64,000 nucleotides of DNA from Pseudomonadota bacterium. Its GTDB lineage: Bacteria > Desulfobacterota > Desulfobulbia > Desulfobulbales > Desulfocapsaceae. Of this stretch, positions 17,434 through 27,376 are shown in pieces. The translations under genes and the position numbers were made by a program. A model generated the notes under the pieces. The model did no database searches. It was not told the origin of the DNA and worked only from the letters and a program-made list of their open reading frames with translations. Position 1 is the stretch's first letter. Every line of letters starts with the position of its first letter. The stretch spans positions 80,042 through 144,041 of the forward strand of contig JAHJNL010000031.1 in NCBI GenBank assembly GCA_018820855.1, written 5' to 3'.

Positions 17434-19602
17434 TCAGCTGACAGGCCTCTGGCTGATCGGTAAGACGATGATGAATCGGGTACCATCTTTCTTATCACTT
17501 TTGCATGTCACGGACCCTTTCAATTCTATGACAAGGGTACGAACAATGGAAAGGCCAAGTCCTGAATGCCCTTTTCCTTTTGTGCTGGTAAAAGGTTCAA
17601 ACAGTTGAGATAGAACGTTTTCCGGCAAGCCCGGTCCGTCATCGTGGACAGTGAGCTCAACACTATCCGAAATCTCACCTGACCCGGAAACCCCAGAAGA
17701 CGCTTCTCCTGCTCTTACGCTGGTTTCGATATATATATTTCCACCCTCTGTCATTGCTTCTGCGGCATTCTTCACCAGATTGATGACGATTTGTTTTATG
17801 GCTCCCGCATCCGTCATAATGGTTGGTAACTCTGGATCGGGTTTGAAATGAACCTGAAGCTGGGAAGAGTAAAAAACGGATTTGGCAAGGATGTTCAGTA
17901 AATTGGCAAGCAGACCATTTATATCCGTCAACTCAAAGCTGTGTTTGACCGGAGTGGAAAAATCATCCAGCTGCTGAATAATCGTCGCAATACGCTTAAT
18001 CTCCTCATCCAGAATAGTTAACTCTTTTATGAGTGAATCCTTTTCCGGCAGTTTCATTTCAAGGATTTTTAAGTAATTTCTGATAATACCAAGGGGATTA
18101 TTGACCTCATGTACAATTTTAGCAGCTGCCATGGAAGCTGCTGCCAGACGGGCAGCTTGTATTTTCTGCGCCTGCTTTTTCTTCACCTCATCCAAATAAA
18201 GAGAAATTGCAGCCTGGTTGGCTAGCAGTTGCAAAAGTCCGGACTCTGTGGGACTGGTCAAATCATTGCCGGGGATATCGGGCAGTCCGATAACTATCAC
18301 GCCAACCGCTCTGTTTTTGGCATTCATTGGCACATAGAGCATTCCTTTACCGCCAACGGCCTCAAGTAATTGAGAATCTGCCAAGTTGTGCAGATGACAA
18401 TCTGCAGACTGTCGGCTAGTGATCGATTCTTTTTCCAACATTGATTTGACGAGAAGACTCGTACCCTCTGCTGCAGAAAGGGAAAGATTCTGCAGCTGCT
18501 CACTATACCGGTTAACAGTTGACCCACAGCCATACAATTTTTGCTGTTCGAAATCGTGCAGAAAAAAGAAAATCGTTTTGACGTCAAAGAGGATATTGAG
18601 AGCCTGCTCTATGGCCTTAAAAATTGCATCTCTGCTTTCTGCCTGAATCAGATTTCCTAAAAATCCAGTGAGCAAAGAGTAATTTTTGACCTGACGCAGC
18701 AGGTCAAGATCATGTTCAGTTGACTCGGGTATTTTTTCATCAGCTTGTTCTGATGGTGGTTTCACTTGAATGCCAAGACCCTTGGCGACTTCTTTTATCT
18801 CCTCCTCGACACCATTTCTCACTTCATCAATCTGGTCTGTTCCCAGGTCAAGAAGCTCGGCGCCTGCGTCATAAACGGTCTCGTAATCTTCGCCCCTCAC
18901 CTGACAACATTTTTCAGCAAGATAAATAATTTTGACCAGCGGGAAAGCACCTTTGATCTGCTGCAGGGAGCCATGATGGTAGAGAATCGCATCTGCGATA
19001 AAAGAGTTCAACTGCCACTGTCTCACCAGCCAAGCTCCAGCCTCGCAGTGAGTAATTCCAATCTGCTCTTCTTCAGCACTGCAGCAAACTATTCCGTCTG
19101 TGACCAGACTCTGAACCGTCGTGCATTCTTCGGCAAAATTCATCCACAGTAACAGCTTGCCAAGGTCGTGCAGCAGGCCGGCGAGGTACGCCTCTTCGAT
19201 GTTCGCATAAGCTATTTGTCGGGCGATTCTTTTGGCATAGATGGCCGTGGTTAGCGAATCCCACCAGAAACGGCTCATTGGAAACTGATCGTTTTTCTTA
19301 AGTTTGCTGAAGACCTGTTCTACCGAGGCCGTGATTGAGAGATTTTTAATCGTATCAGCGCCAAGATAGACAACAGCCTGATTAAGGTTTGAAAATGTAC
19401 TGTTTATACCAAAGCTGGCTGAGTTGACTAACGTCAGAACCCTCGAACTTATTGATGGATCTTTAATGATGATCTGAGAAAGCTCAGAGAGATGCATGTC
19501 CTCTTTGTCACAGGTTTTAATAAGCTTCAGCAGTACCTGTGGCAGCGACGGCAGATTCTTTGATCTTTGCAGGCGAGCGTATATTTTGTTTTTATTATCC
19601 AT
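17434..19602 (-). CDS. HDOD-GAF-histidine kinase
   Basis: A 722-residue soluble signalling protein. Residues about 10-215 are an HDOD domain (PSLPQVLLKL, DPSISSRVLTLVNSASFG, AGLLHDLGKLL). A linker of about 100 residues and a GAF domain (about 315-450) follow. The histidine kinase core has the H-box AKIVHEVNNPLGIIRNYL near 497 and HATPase motifs DDGPGL and GKGHSGLGLSIV. HDOD domains usually work in regulated signalling or turnover; substrates vary. It begins 5 bases after the GGDEF gene, so the two are co-transcribed and likely act in one pathway. Confidence 0.9.
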   Translation of the reverse strand: MDNKNKIYARLQRSKNLPSLPQVLLKLIKTCDKEDMHLSELSQIIIKDPSISSRVLTLVNSASFGINSTFSNLNQAVVYLGADTIKNLSITASVEQVFSKLKKNDQFPMSRFWWDSLTTAIYAKRIARQIAYANIEEAYLAGLLHDLGKLLLWMNFAEECTTVQSLVTDGIVCCSAEEEQIGITHCEAGAWLVRQWQLNSFIADAILYHHGSLQQIKGAFPLVKIIYLAEKCCQVRGEDYETVYDAGAELLDLGTDQIDEVRNGVEEEIKEVAKGLGIQVKPPSEQADEKIPESTEHDLDLLRQVKNYSLLTGFLGNLIQAESRDAIFKAIEQALNILFDVKTIFFFLHDFEQQKLYGCGSTVNRYSEQLQNLSLSAAEGTSLLVKSMLEKESITSRQSADCHLHNLADSQLLEAVGGKGMLYVPMNAKNRAVGVIVIGLPDIPGNDLTSPTESGLLQLLANQAAISLYLDEVKKKQAQKIQAARLAAASMAAAKIVHEVNNPLGIIRNYLKILEMKLPEKDSLIKELTILDEEIKRIATIIQQLDDFSTPVKHSFELTDINGLLANLLNILAKSVFYSSQLQVHFKPDPELPTIMTDAGAIKQIVINLVKNAAEAMTEGGNIYIETSVRAGEASSGVSGSGEISDSVELTVHDDGPGLPENVLSQLFEPFTSTKGKGHSGLGLSIVRTLVIELKGSVTCKSDKKDGTRFIIVLPISQRPVS

Positions 19603-19607
19603 ATGGG

Positions 19608-21089
19608 TTAATTCTTCAAAGCAGCTTTAAATCCACCTTTTATGTCGAGAGGAAGATTATAACCTGACTGGCGTTCACTTTCTTCGCAGTACGCAAAACC
19701 ATTTTTTCCATGATGCTTGACGTAGTACATGGCCAAATCCGCCTTTTGGATCAACTCCTCATCAGAATCACTGTCTCCCGGCGAAAGAGCAATACCAATA
19801 CTGACTCCGATTGTAATTTCATGGTGTTCTGTCTGAAATGGAATCTCAAATTCTTTTATAATTTTTTGAGCAATTTTCTTCGTATCCATGCGGCTGGTGA
19901 TCAGGGGAATCAGAATAGTAAATTCGTCTCCACTGATTCTGGCCAGTGTATCACCTTCCCGCAGGCAGGATTTTAAGCGGGCACTGAATGTCTGCAGGAG
20001 CGTATCACCAAAAGCATGGCCAAAGGAGTCATTGATTTCCTTAAATCCATCTATATCCAAAAACATGACAGCCAGGGAGTGATTGTACCGCCTGACCTGG
20101 CAAAGGGCCAAGCGAAGACGTTCCTGAAACAAGCTACGATTGGGGAGATTGGTCAGTGCATCATGATAGAGCTGGTGATGGAATTGCTTTTCCGTTGCTT
20201 TACGTTCTGAAATATCCCTTACAACTCCATAAGTACCGAGAAAGATCCTCTCCCGACTTTCTTTGCTGTCCCTATATACTCCGATGGCATTGAGTTCAAC
20301 ATCCACATATAACTGCTTGTCGGAGACATGGGATGATTCATTCTTTTTCTGCTGTAAACGGAGTTCTACATTTTTTGCAGCACGTTGCCCGGTTCGCCTT
20401 TCACTGAAAACATAACGGGACTTCTCCAGATCTTCAGGGAGAATCAGCGTGCTGTAGTGTTTGCCCAACAGTTCTTCTCTGGAAAAGCCAAGGAGCTTTT
20501 CCAGCTGTTTGTTTAAAAATGAAAAATGGCCATCTTGGTTGAGTAGGTAAATGATATCAGGAGAGTTGTTGACCATATAGCGATGCAACAACTCTGAATT
20601 CAGCAGCTGGTCATGTTTATGATGATTATTCTTGGCCACTGCCTTTCGAGTCAGCATCTTGTTAATGGAGCAGAGTAACTCATCCGGGGAAAAGGGAGTT
20701 TTGAAAAAATCATTGGCCCCCTGACGCAGTGCCCACACAGCCTTATCAAAGACGGAATCATTGCTGAGCATGATAAGCTTGCTCAGCCTCTGCCTGCTTT
20801 TTATCTGTTTCATTGCCTGGAGGCCGCCGATCTCTATCATTTTGAGATTAAGTATTATCACTTCGAAATGATGCTGATTCAGCAAGGCAAGGGCCTGCTG
20901 CACCGTCAGGGCAATGTGTGACTCGTAGCCATGGACAACAAGAAGTTTCTGCAGGCTGTTATTAAAGCGGCGCTCATTGCCAGCGATCAATATTTTTGCC
21001 CCATTTAGCATCAGTCTTTCTTTTGCCAGATGCGTCGCTTTTTCTTGAGCAGCCCCCTCGGAACCTGATAGCAGTTGTTTCTTTTGCAT
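19608..21089 (-). CDS. Pseudo-receiver/PAS/GGDEF diguanylate cyclase
   Basis: Probable c-di-GMP synthase, 493 residues. The N-terminal domain (about 30-150) has a receiver fold but has lost its chemistry: the acidic pair reads AGNERR and the phospho-acceptor position reads VIILNLKM (Asn for Asp). A PAS domain follows (about 170-290), then GGDEF (about 315-480) with active-site SGDEF, an accepted active variant, and a DxLTNLPNRSLF start. No clear inhibitory RxxD was noted. It is first gene of the minus-strand signalling operon. Its product could act on the riboswitch at 29541-29640. Confidence 0.9.
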   Translation of the reverse strand: MQKKQLLSGSEGAAQEKATHLAKERLMLNGAKILIAGNERRFNNSLQKLLVVHGYESHIALTVQQALALLNQHHFEVIILNLKMIEIGGLQAMKQIKSRQRLSKLIMLSNDSVFDKAVWALRQGANDFFKTPFSPDELLCSINKMLTRKAVAKNNHHKHDQLLNSELLHRYMVNNSPDIIYLLNQDGHFSFLNKQLEKLLGFSREELLGKHYSTLILPEDLEKSRYVFSERRTGQRAAKNVELRLQQKKNESSHVSDKQLYVDVELNAIGVYRDSKESRERIFLGTYGVVRDISERKATEKQFHHQLYHDALTNLPNRSLFQERLRLALCQVRRYNHSLAVMFLDIDGFKEINDSFGHAFGDTLLQTFSARLKSCLREGDTLARISGDEFTILIPLITSRMDTKKIAQKIIKEFEIPFQTEHHEITIGVSIGIALSPGDSDSDEELIQKADLAMYYVKHHGKNGFAYCEESERQSGYNLPLDIKGGFKAALKN

Positions 21090-22023
21090 AGTAGAAAATA
21101 ACTCCAGCCGTCATACAACAAAGGGAAAAATCAAACAGTGTTGCTGCTAAGAATGATTCAGCCGTATGGATGGCGGTAACGCAACAAGCAAAGATCTTTC
21201 AATGTTTTTCACTTATGGACCAAGGACAAAAGAGCAGTATCTTCACCCACTCCAGGAAAGTTTACTTAGTTGGAACGATATCTTTTGACGGACTGGTTTG
21301 TCAACCATTGAATGCGCCATCATGCCACCTAACTACTTAAAGGTACGACAGTTTGTTTGGTCGGTTCTGTCGAACGCAAACGGACAGATGAGGTGGAGTT
21401 TGAGAATACCGCTTTTGACTTCGCCTTTTTATGAAGTTTTCCTGCTGCATCCTCGTTATCATGGCTGCTCAGGATATGAAGAGCTCGGTATCATCAGCGT
21501 TTGACGTCATGGTGGAGCAGGACGGGTTGCTTTTCTCCCTCTCTGTTGGCTGTCTGGCCATAAAACTCTCTGCAACCGCCAATCACATGGAATGGTTAGC
21601 TCCGGAAAAATTCGATATTTGGCTGGAATAAAAAACAATCCAGTATCATGTGTGCCGTTGTCATTTTTCCGTGGAGTACCACGACGTAGTCATTGTTCCG
21701 CAGTTACTTAACACGCCAAAAAAACCTTTCTTCTTTTCGCCCTCTTTCCAGTGAAAATAATTTTTCTGTACCTAACCATCTTATAATATTTAAAATTCAT
21801 CGCATCCTCCCGCTCTCCTGAAAATTTTACTCTGTCCTCTGATGATACATTATCAACGAGATGAGTCAGAAGATCTAATCAATACAATCTGTCCAACAAA
21901 GTAGATAGCATCTACTTTGTTGGACGGATTGTAAACAAGCTATGATTCACCCTCTGCCGCTATTTCCGTATAACGTACTACCATTTCGAAGAGTTAGTAA
22001 TGGCATTCATTCTCCCCGGTGCG
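21090..22023. other. Long gene-poor intergenic region
   Basis: About 0.9 kb between divergent signalling genes. Short open frames at 21298-21631 lack ribosome sites and recognisable features, so I do not call them. The striking element is a 21-bp hairpin: arms 21885-21905 and 21911-21931 around TAGCA, paired throughout with one G-T wobble. It has no T-tract. Promoters for the minus-strand signalling operon must lie near 21090-21300. Confidence 0.55.
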
Positions 22024-22039
22024 TGGCATACTAATTGCT
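22024..22039 (+). promoter_or_regulatory. Sigma-54-type promoter
   Basis: TGGCAT-ACTAA-TTGCT matches the RpoN consensus TGGCAC-N5-TTGCW. GG and GC are exactly 10 bases apart. It lies about 95 bases ahead of the CheW-type gene, giving an 80-base leader that contains an imperfect palindrome (CCGGCTATTCGTATAACCGG). An enhancer-binding activator would be required; its sites are not evident. Confidence 0.7.
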
Positions 22040-22134
22040 TAAGGAAGACGGTATGCTTTTTTCAAAACTTCCGGCTATTCGTATAACCGGAGCGTGATTT
22101 TTCCGGCAGAACTTTAACAAAGAGGCATGTGGTC

Positions 22135-23655
22135 ATGGCAGAACAGCTTTTTGCTTCATTTGTCCTGGATCGCAATCAAGGACTGGAGATAGCCATTGCG
22201 GCAGACAGTGTGACTGAAGCAACACCTGTTACTCAACATATCCAACCCCTTCCAGCCAGTGTTCCTTTTCTCGAAGGCCTCATGCATCTTCGTGATGCTG
22301 TTATTCCAGTCATTAATCTAAAAAAGCGATTGTGTCTCAAGACCTGTGAATATGACAAGGATGCCAAGATCGCAGTGGTCATGCTGGCAAACCAGCGATT
22401 CGGTCTCTTGTTTGACGATATCAGAGAGGTCCTGCGAATTGATGATTCCCAGCTTCTTCCGATACAACCCGCTCTGCAGTCGGAAGACTATATTATTTCT
22501 GACTTGATCACTCTGCAAAAAGAGCATCGCACCTTGGAGGTTCTTGACCTGAACCGCCTCTTCCCAAACGGCAACCTGCTCACCGACCAGACGGTCACCA
22601 TCGAATCCAGAAGTGAACCTGCAAAAAGCCGGACCTATTCCAGATATGTAATCTTTTCTTCCAGCGGTCGGGAGTATGGAATTCCGGTTGAAAATGCACG
22701 GGAGCTCACTTTTCTCACTGACATTGATAGGATGTTCAAGACCGGTTCTCTGGAAGGAGCTCTGCAGCTGAGGGGGCACACCATTCCGGTCATGCGTGCA
22801 AGTGCACTCCTCAATGGTGGTGGTTCTGATGGAGAATACGGAGAATTACACCGTATCCTGATTATGTCTACAGATGCCCTTAATTTTGGCATGATCATTG
22901 ATAAGATTTTGGAGATCCTCACCGTAGTCAATGAAGAGATCCTCACCATGCCCAAGAGGAAAGAGCAATCTGTGGTCGGTATTTATGAGCCGAGCTCCGG
23001 TCGTAACATTATGCTCCTGAATGTGGAAAACCTGGTGGCTTCGCAGATGAAACTGCTTCAATCCGTGTCCCGGATTACAACTGAAGGTACCAAGGAAAAA
23101 GAAACTGTGGTGGTTGAGTCCAGACACCTGATCACGGAAAACTGTTACCTGATCTTTTCCATAGGCTCAAATTTTGCCATTGAGCTCAAAGATGTTCAGG
23201 AGATCATTGAACAGGACAAACTTATGCCCGTTCCGGCAGTAAATGGTTTTGATTCCACCGTGCTCAATTTGCGTGGAAAGGTCATCCAGGTCATCAATCT
23301 GCGCCAATTCTACGGTTATCCGAAACAGGGAGATGAGGAAAACGAATCCAGACTGATTATCTGTCGTGCCGGGAGCCAGGTTATTGCTCTGCAGGTGGAT
23401 AGTATAGTCACCATATACAAACAGGAGCAGTTTTATGCGTCGCCTTCCTTGAATCCTCAATTGCAGCAAAAAAGAGATACCCTGGATCGTCTCATTGAAT
23501 TCATCAAAGAAGATACCGTCAAAACGCATGTCCTGGTTATAAATACCCATAACCTGATCAATAATCATCTGCGGCAGGAGCTATCGGCCGCTGATCAAAC
23601 AGTTACTCATCAGGAAAGTTCAGAACTAAAAAACGACCTGACAATAGAAAATTGA
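22135..23655 (+). CDS. Triple CheW-domain chemotaxis coupling protein
   Basis: A 506-residue protein made of three CheW-like SH3 domains (about residues 3-140, 163-305 and 328-480). Each has the hallmark VPxVEGxxxLRxxVIPVINL-type segment: [33 protein letters not shown] and [20 protein letters not shown]. It should couple chemoreceptors to CheA; three copies in one chain suggests an array scaffold. ATG 22135 is preferred over GTG 22129 because AGAGG at 22121-22125 is ideally spaced. It lies 16 bases upstream of the chemoreceptor gene and shares its sigma-54 promoter. Confidence 0.88.
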   Translation: MAEQLFASFVLDRNQGLEIAIAADSVTEATPVTQHIQPLPASVPFLEGLMHLRDAVIPVINLKKRLCLKTCEYDKDAKIAVVMLANQRFGLLFDDIREVLRIDDSQLLPIQPALQSEDYIISDLITLQKEHRTLEVLDLNRLFPNGNLLTDQTVTIESRSEPAKSRTYSRYVIFSSSGREYGIPVENARELTFLTDIDRMFKTGSLEGALQLRGHTIPVMRASALLNGGGSDGEYGELHRILIMSTDALNFGMIIDKILEILTVVNEEILTMPKRKEQSVVGIYEPSSGRNIMLLNVENLVASQMKLLQSVSRITTEGTKEKETVVVESRHLITENCYLIFSIGSNFAIELKDVQEIIEQDKLMPVPAVNGFDSTVLNLRGKVIQVINLRQFYGYPKQGDEENESRLIICRAGSQVIALQVDSIVTIYKQEQFYASPSLNPQLQQKRDTLDRLIEFIKEDTVKTHVLVINTHNLINNHLRQELSAADQTVTHQESSELKNDLTIEN

Positions 23656-23671
23656 AAAAGGAGGCAGTACT

Positions 23672-26600
23672 ATGACTGCAATGCAAGATAATCAAAAAAA
23701 AGTCGAACATTCTTATTTGTCCATGTTGTCAGATCCAAGCTACCTTGTTAATGACGACATGGTTATCACCTGGGCTAACGAGGCCTTTATAAAGGGATTC
23801 AATCTCAATGCAAATCAGGTTATCGGAAAACTCACCTGCGAGGAAACCTGCCCTTCACAGCTGTGTGGCACTAAGAACTGTCCGGTGGCCAAGGCCAAGC
23901 GCCTGAAAAAGGGAGCAGAAGCAGAAGTGCTGCATATGAATAATGGTAAGGGGGCAAGCTGGTTCAAGTCCCAGGCGACACCTATGCCTGAAAATGGCAG
24001 TACCCTGGTGACCATAAACGACATCACCAAGTTCAAAGAACTTCAAGCCAAACTCCATCAGATGGAAACAGATCTGAACGTGATCCCCACTCCTATCATG
24101 GAAATTGATGATAAATTTACCATCACCTTTATGAATCCGGCCGGTGCTGCCGTGGTAGGAAAAACCCCGGACGAGGTTCTTGGCAAGAAGTGTTACGATC
24201 TCTTCAAGACACCACACTGCAAGACGGAAAAATGTGCCTGTGCCCGAGCGATGAAAACCGATTCGGTTGTCACAGAACAGACCATTGCCCGACCGGCAGA
24301 CGGGGTCATTATCCCCATCAAATACACCGGTGCGCCCATTAAAGATGCCAAGGGGAACATTACGGGGGCCTTGGAGTACATCCTTGATGTGACAGAAGAG
24401 GTACAGCAAAAGCAGGCTGCCGATGAGAAGATTAACAACCTCAATACCATCCCTACTCCCATCATGTCCATAGACACGGACTTCAATGTCACCTTTATGA
24501 ATCCTGCCGGTGCTGCCGTGGTAGGAAAAACCCCGGACGAGGTTCTTGGCAAGAAGTGTTACGATCTCTTCAAGACACCACACTGCAAGACGGAAAAATG
24601 TGCCTGTGCCCGAGCGATGAAAACCGATTCGGTGGTCACAGAACAGACCATTGCCAGGCCGGCGGAAGGTGTAGTCGTTCCCATTAAATACACCGGTTCT
24701 CCCATTAAAGATGCCAAGGGCAATATCAAGGGTGCTCTGGAATACATCCTTGATGTCACAGAAGAGGCGCAACAGAAGCAAGTGGCGGATGAAAAGATTA
24801 ACAACCTCAACACCATCCCCACTCCCATCATGTCCATAGACACCAATTTCAGTATCACCTTCATGAATCCGGCTGGAGCTGCTGTGGTAGGGATGACCCC
24901 TGATGAAGTACTCGGCAGGAAGTGTTATGATCTCTTCAAGACACCGCACTGCAAGACGGAAAAATGTGCCTGTGCCCGAGCGATGAAAACCGATTCGGTG
25001 GTCACAGAACAGACCATTGCCAGGCCGGCGGAGGGAGTTGTTATCCCCATCAAGTATACCGGCTCTCCCATCAAAGATGCAAAGGGCAATATTAAAGGTG
25101 CCCTGGAATACATTCTCGATATCACTGAGGAAGCGAAACAAAAACAGGACGCAGATGAGAAAATTAACAACCTTAATTCCATCCCCACTCCCATCATGTC
25201 CGTTGATACAGAGTTTAATGTTACCTTTATGAACCCTGCTGGTGCGAAGGTTGTGAACCTTACTCCGGATGAAGCCATAGGTAAAAAATGCTATGATCTC
25301 TTCAAAACTTCGCACTGCATGACTGAGAAATGTGCGGTGGGACGTGCCATGCGCGAAGACAGAGTCATCAGCGAAGAGACCATAGCCCGCCCCCAGGACG
25401 GTATGATCGTCCCCATCAAATATACGGGAGCGCCCATCAAGGATGCCAAGGGCAATATCAAGGGTGCTTTGGAATTTATCCTTGATATCACAGCAGAGAC
25501 CAAACAACGGCAAGAGGCCAATGAGAAAATCGAAAATCTCAATGCTATCCCCAACCCCATTTATGCCGTGGACTTGAACCATACCATCACCTATATCAAC
25601 CCGGCCGGAGCAGCCATGGCGGGAATGACTGTGGAAGAGGCCATGGGGAAAAGGTGTTCAACACTTTTTGGTACAGATCGCTGTAATACCTCTCAGTGTG
25701 GAATTCAGCGGGCCATTGGCGGTAATACGACTATCACCGAACAGACCATTGCCCATATCAATGGCAAAGATATCCCTGTCAAAATCACCAGCGTTTCCAT
25801 CAAAGATGCCAAGGGCAATGTCAAAGGTGGACTGGAATATATGGTCGATGTGACCGCTGAGGCAAAGGTGGAAAACCTGATCAACACTGCTTCAGCAGAG
25901 GTTGAGTCTCTTGTTTTCGATTCTCTGGTAAAAATGGATGAAGCAACCGGTAATATGGATGCCATGAGCCTGCTCATTGAAAAGGAGGTCACACTCCTGG
26001 ATAACTCCTCCACCACAGTGGATAAAATGCTCGACTTTGCCAGAGAAATGGTCAACCTCACAACCAAGTCAAGTGAAATGGCCATGGGTGTTGCCAAAGA
26101 TGCCGAGCAAGGGAAAAAGGCCGGATCTGATGCAGAGAAAAAGATGGTAGCCATAAACGAATCCATGGAAGGATCCAATCAAATGGTGGCCAATCTGGTG
26201 AGTCAACTGGAAAAAATAGGTGGATTCGTCGATATCATTAAAGAGATCGCCTCTCAGACCAACCTGCTTGCCTTTAATGCGGCAATTGAAGCAGCGCGTG
26301 CCGGTGACGCAGGTCGAGGCTTTGCCGTGGTTGCTGATGAGATCCGTAAACTGGCAGAAAATTCTTCCAGGTCTGCAGTGGACATTGCCAACATCGTGAA
26401 AAAGGTTGAACACGAATCAAAAGAGACCATCGTTGCCATGAAAGACGGCATGAAGATGCTGGGAGACGGTAGTGAGGTCATCGAAACTGCCCTGGAGGCC
26501 ATGGAGAAAATCTCTACCGGCATTGTGACCATCTCCCACGCTGTCGATGAACTGGATAAGAAGGCGGATGTACTCAGTGACCACGGGCAGGATGTGAAAG

Positions 26601-26746
26601 AGCAGCTCGGCAGTGTGGTCAGCTCTTCTCAGGAAAACCAGAAATCCACCAAGGCAATTATCTTCTCCATCGACAGTACCATCGAAGCACTGAAAAAACT
26701 TGAGTCTTCCAGTAAAGAACTGAACAAGGCTGTCAGTGAGATGTAA
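23672..26746 (+). CDS. Soluble chemoreceptor with six PAS-type domains
   Basis: A 1024-residue methyl-accepting chemotaxis protein without transmembrane segments, so a cytoplasmic sensor. An N-terminal PAS-like domain (about 13-130) is followed by five PAS units of 122 residues (about 134-745). The signalling domain is at about 790-1024, with the conserved tip [19 protein letters not shown]. Every PAS-type domain carries the spacing C-x8-C-x4-C (for example [15 protein letters not shown]), giving 18 cysteines that could hold a metal, Fe-S or redox switch. The ribosome site AGGAGG is strong. It is co-transcribed with the triple-CheW gene and ends at a terminator. Confidence 0.93.
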   Translation: MTAMQDNQKKVEHSYLSMLSDPSYLVNDDMVITWANEAFIKGFNLNANQVIGKLTCEETCPSQLCGTKNCPVAKAKRLKKGAEAEVLHMNNGKGASWFKSQATPMPENGSTLVTINDITKFKELQAKLHQMETDLNVIPTPIMEIDDKFTITFMNPAGAAVVGKTPDEVLGKKCYDLFKTPHCKTEKCACARAMKTDSVVTEQTIARPADGVIIPIKYTGAPIKDAKGNITGALEYILDVTEEVQQKQAADEKINNLNTIPTPIMSIDTDFNVTFMNPAGAAVVGKTPDEVLGKKCYDLFKTPHCKTEKCACARAMKTDSVVTEQTIARPAEGVVVPIKYTGSPIKDAKGNIKGALEYILDVTEEAQQKQVADEKINNLNTIPTPIMSIDTNFSITFMNPAGAAVVGMTPDEVLGRKCYDLFKTPHCKTEKCACARAMKTDSVVTEQTIARPAEGVVIPIKYTGSPIKDAKGNIKGALEYILDITEEAKQKQDADEKINNLNSIPTPIMSVDTEFNVTFMNPAGAKVVNLTPDEAIGKKCYDLFKTSHCMTEKCAVGRAMREDRVISEETIARPQDGMIVPIKYTGAPIKDAKGNIKGALEFILDITAETKQRQEANEKIENLNAIPNPIYAVDLNHTITYINPAGAAMAGMTVEEAMGKRCSTLFGTDRCNTSQCGIQRAIGGNTTITEQTIAHINGKDIPVKITSVSIKDAKGNVKGGLEYMVDVTAEAKVENLINTASAEVESLVFDSLVKMDEATGNMDAMSLLIEKEVTLLDNSSTTVDKMLDFAREMVNLTTKSSEMAMGVAKDAEQGKKAGSDAEKKMVAINESMEGSNQMVANLVSQLEKIGGFVDIIKEIASQTNLLAFNAAIEAARAGDAGRGFAVVADEIRKLAENSSRSAVDIANIVKKVEHESKETIVAMKDGMKMLGDGSEVIETALEAMEKISTGIVTISHAVDELDKKADVLSDHGQDVKEQLGSVVSSSQENQKSTKAIIFSIDSTIEALKKLESSSKELNKAVSEM
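24074..25880 (+). repeat. Five 366-bp tandem PAS-coding repeats
   Basis: Units begin at 24074, 24440, 24806, 25172 and 25538, an exact 366-bp period. Units 1 and 2 share near-identical stretches of about 150 bases, and unit 3 shares much of the same, whereas units 4 and 5 have diverged. This gradient indicates recent duplication or gene conversion on the N-terminal side. Confidence 0.95.
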
Positions 26747-26758
26747 GGGATAATAGTT

Positions 26759-26790
26759 CTGCGGCCGAATTGTTCTCAATTCGGCCGCAG
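26759..26790 (+). terminator. Hairpin terminator after chemoreceptor
   Basis: A perfect 14-bp stem (CTGCGGCCGAATTG with its complement) around TTCT starts 12 bases after the stop. There is no long T-tract. It separates the chemotaxis genes from the GNAT/deacetylase pair, or attenuates read-through into it. Confidence 0.7.
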
Positions 26791-26809
26791 CAATGACGAG
26801 TGGCAGATT

Positions 26810-27376
26810 ATGAGCTTCTTCAGCGACAAACTCTTTACCCGTAGATTGGCCCTGATTAAAATTAAGGAAAGTGACCTTCCGGTCATTGTGGACTGGAGTC
26901 AATCGGAAACAGCTTGTGGTGCATATCTGAGCCCTGAGAAGTATGATATGGAAAAGATGAGGGGGCAGATCCGGTCCGGTGTTTTTTGGAAGGACCTGGA
27001 AAAAATGTTTCTCGTTACCCTGAAACAGGATGGTCGACCGATCGGTACCATACACTACTGGCAACCCACAGGAGGGCAGAATAGAGTAACCATGGCTTTG
27101 AAAGTAGCTCTCCCGGAAGAAAGAGGAAAAGGATATGGAACTGAAATTCAAAAATTTCTCATCATGCATATTCTTGAGCGACATCCGGTGGAAGCCATCG
27201 AGATGTATACTGATATCAACAACAGAAGCCAACAGCGTTGCCTGCAAAAACTGGGCTTTGAACTCATCGAGTCCCTGATCTATGCTGACCAGCAGAAAGA
27301 AAGAATAGGCCATCTTTTTCGGCTGACTACCGAACGGTATTCCTCTCACCCCATTTATCAATTTCATTATGAGTAG
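26810..27376 (+). CDS. GNAT-family N-acetyltransferase
   Basis: A 188-residue acetyl-CoA-dependent transferase of the RimJ/RimL-like group. The N-terminal strand RRLALIKIKESDLPVIVDW is typical. The acetyl-CoA loop is ALPEERGKGYGTEIQKFLI (Q/RxxGxG/A variant RGKGYG), and NNRSQQRCLQKLGFELIE is the C-terminal helix-strand. The acceptor is unknown. It overlaps the deacetylase gene by 8 bases. That pairing recalls AcuA/AcuC, which reversibly acetylates acetyl-CoA synthetase in Bacillus; the parallel is inferred from arrangement only. Confidence 0.85.
   Translation: MSFFSDKLFTRRLALIKIKESDLPVIVDWSQSETACGAYLSPEKYDMEKMRGQIRSGVFWKDLEKMFLVTLKQDGRPIGTIHYWQPTGGQNRVTMALKVALPEERGKGYGTEIQKFLIMHILERHPVEAIEMYTDINNRSQQRCLQKLGFELIESLIYADQQKERIGHLFRLTTERYSSHPIYQFHYE

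Noticed and set aside
21298..21631. Two short plus-strand open frames in the gene-poor kilobase
   Set aside because: No ribosome site, no recognisable motif, mutually overlapping in different frames.
23855..25582. Long minus-strand open frame (575 codons) opposite the chemoreceptor
   Set aside because: Shadow frame of the repeated PAS units; its His/Asp/Gly-rich repeats mirror the plus-strand codons.
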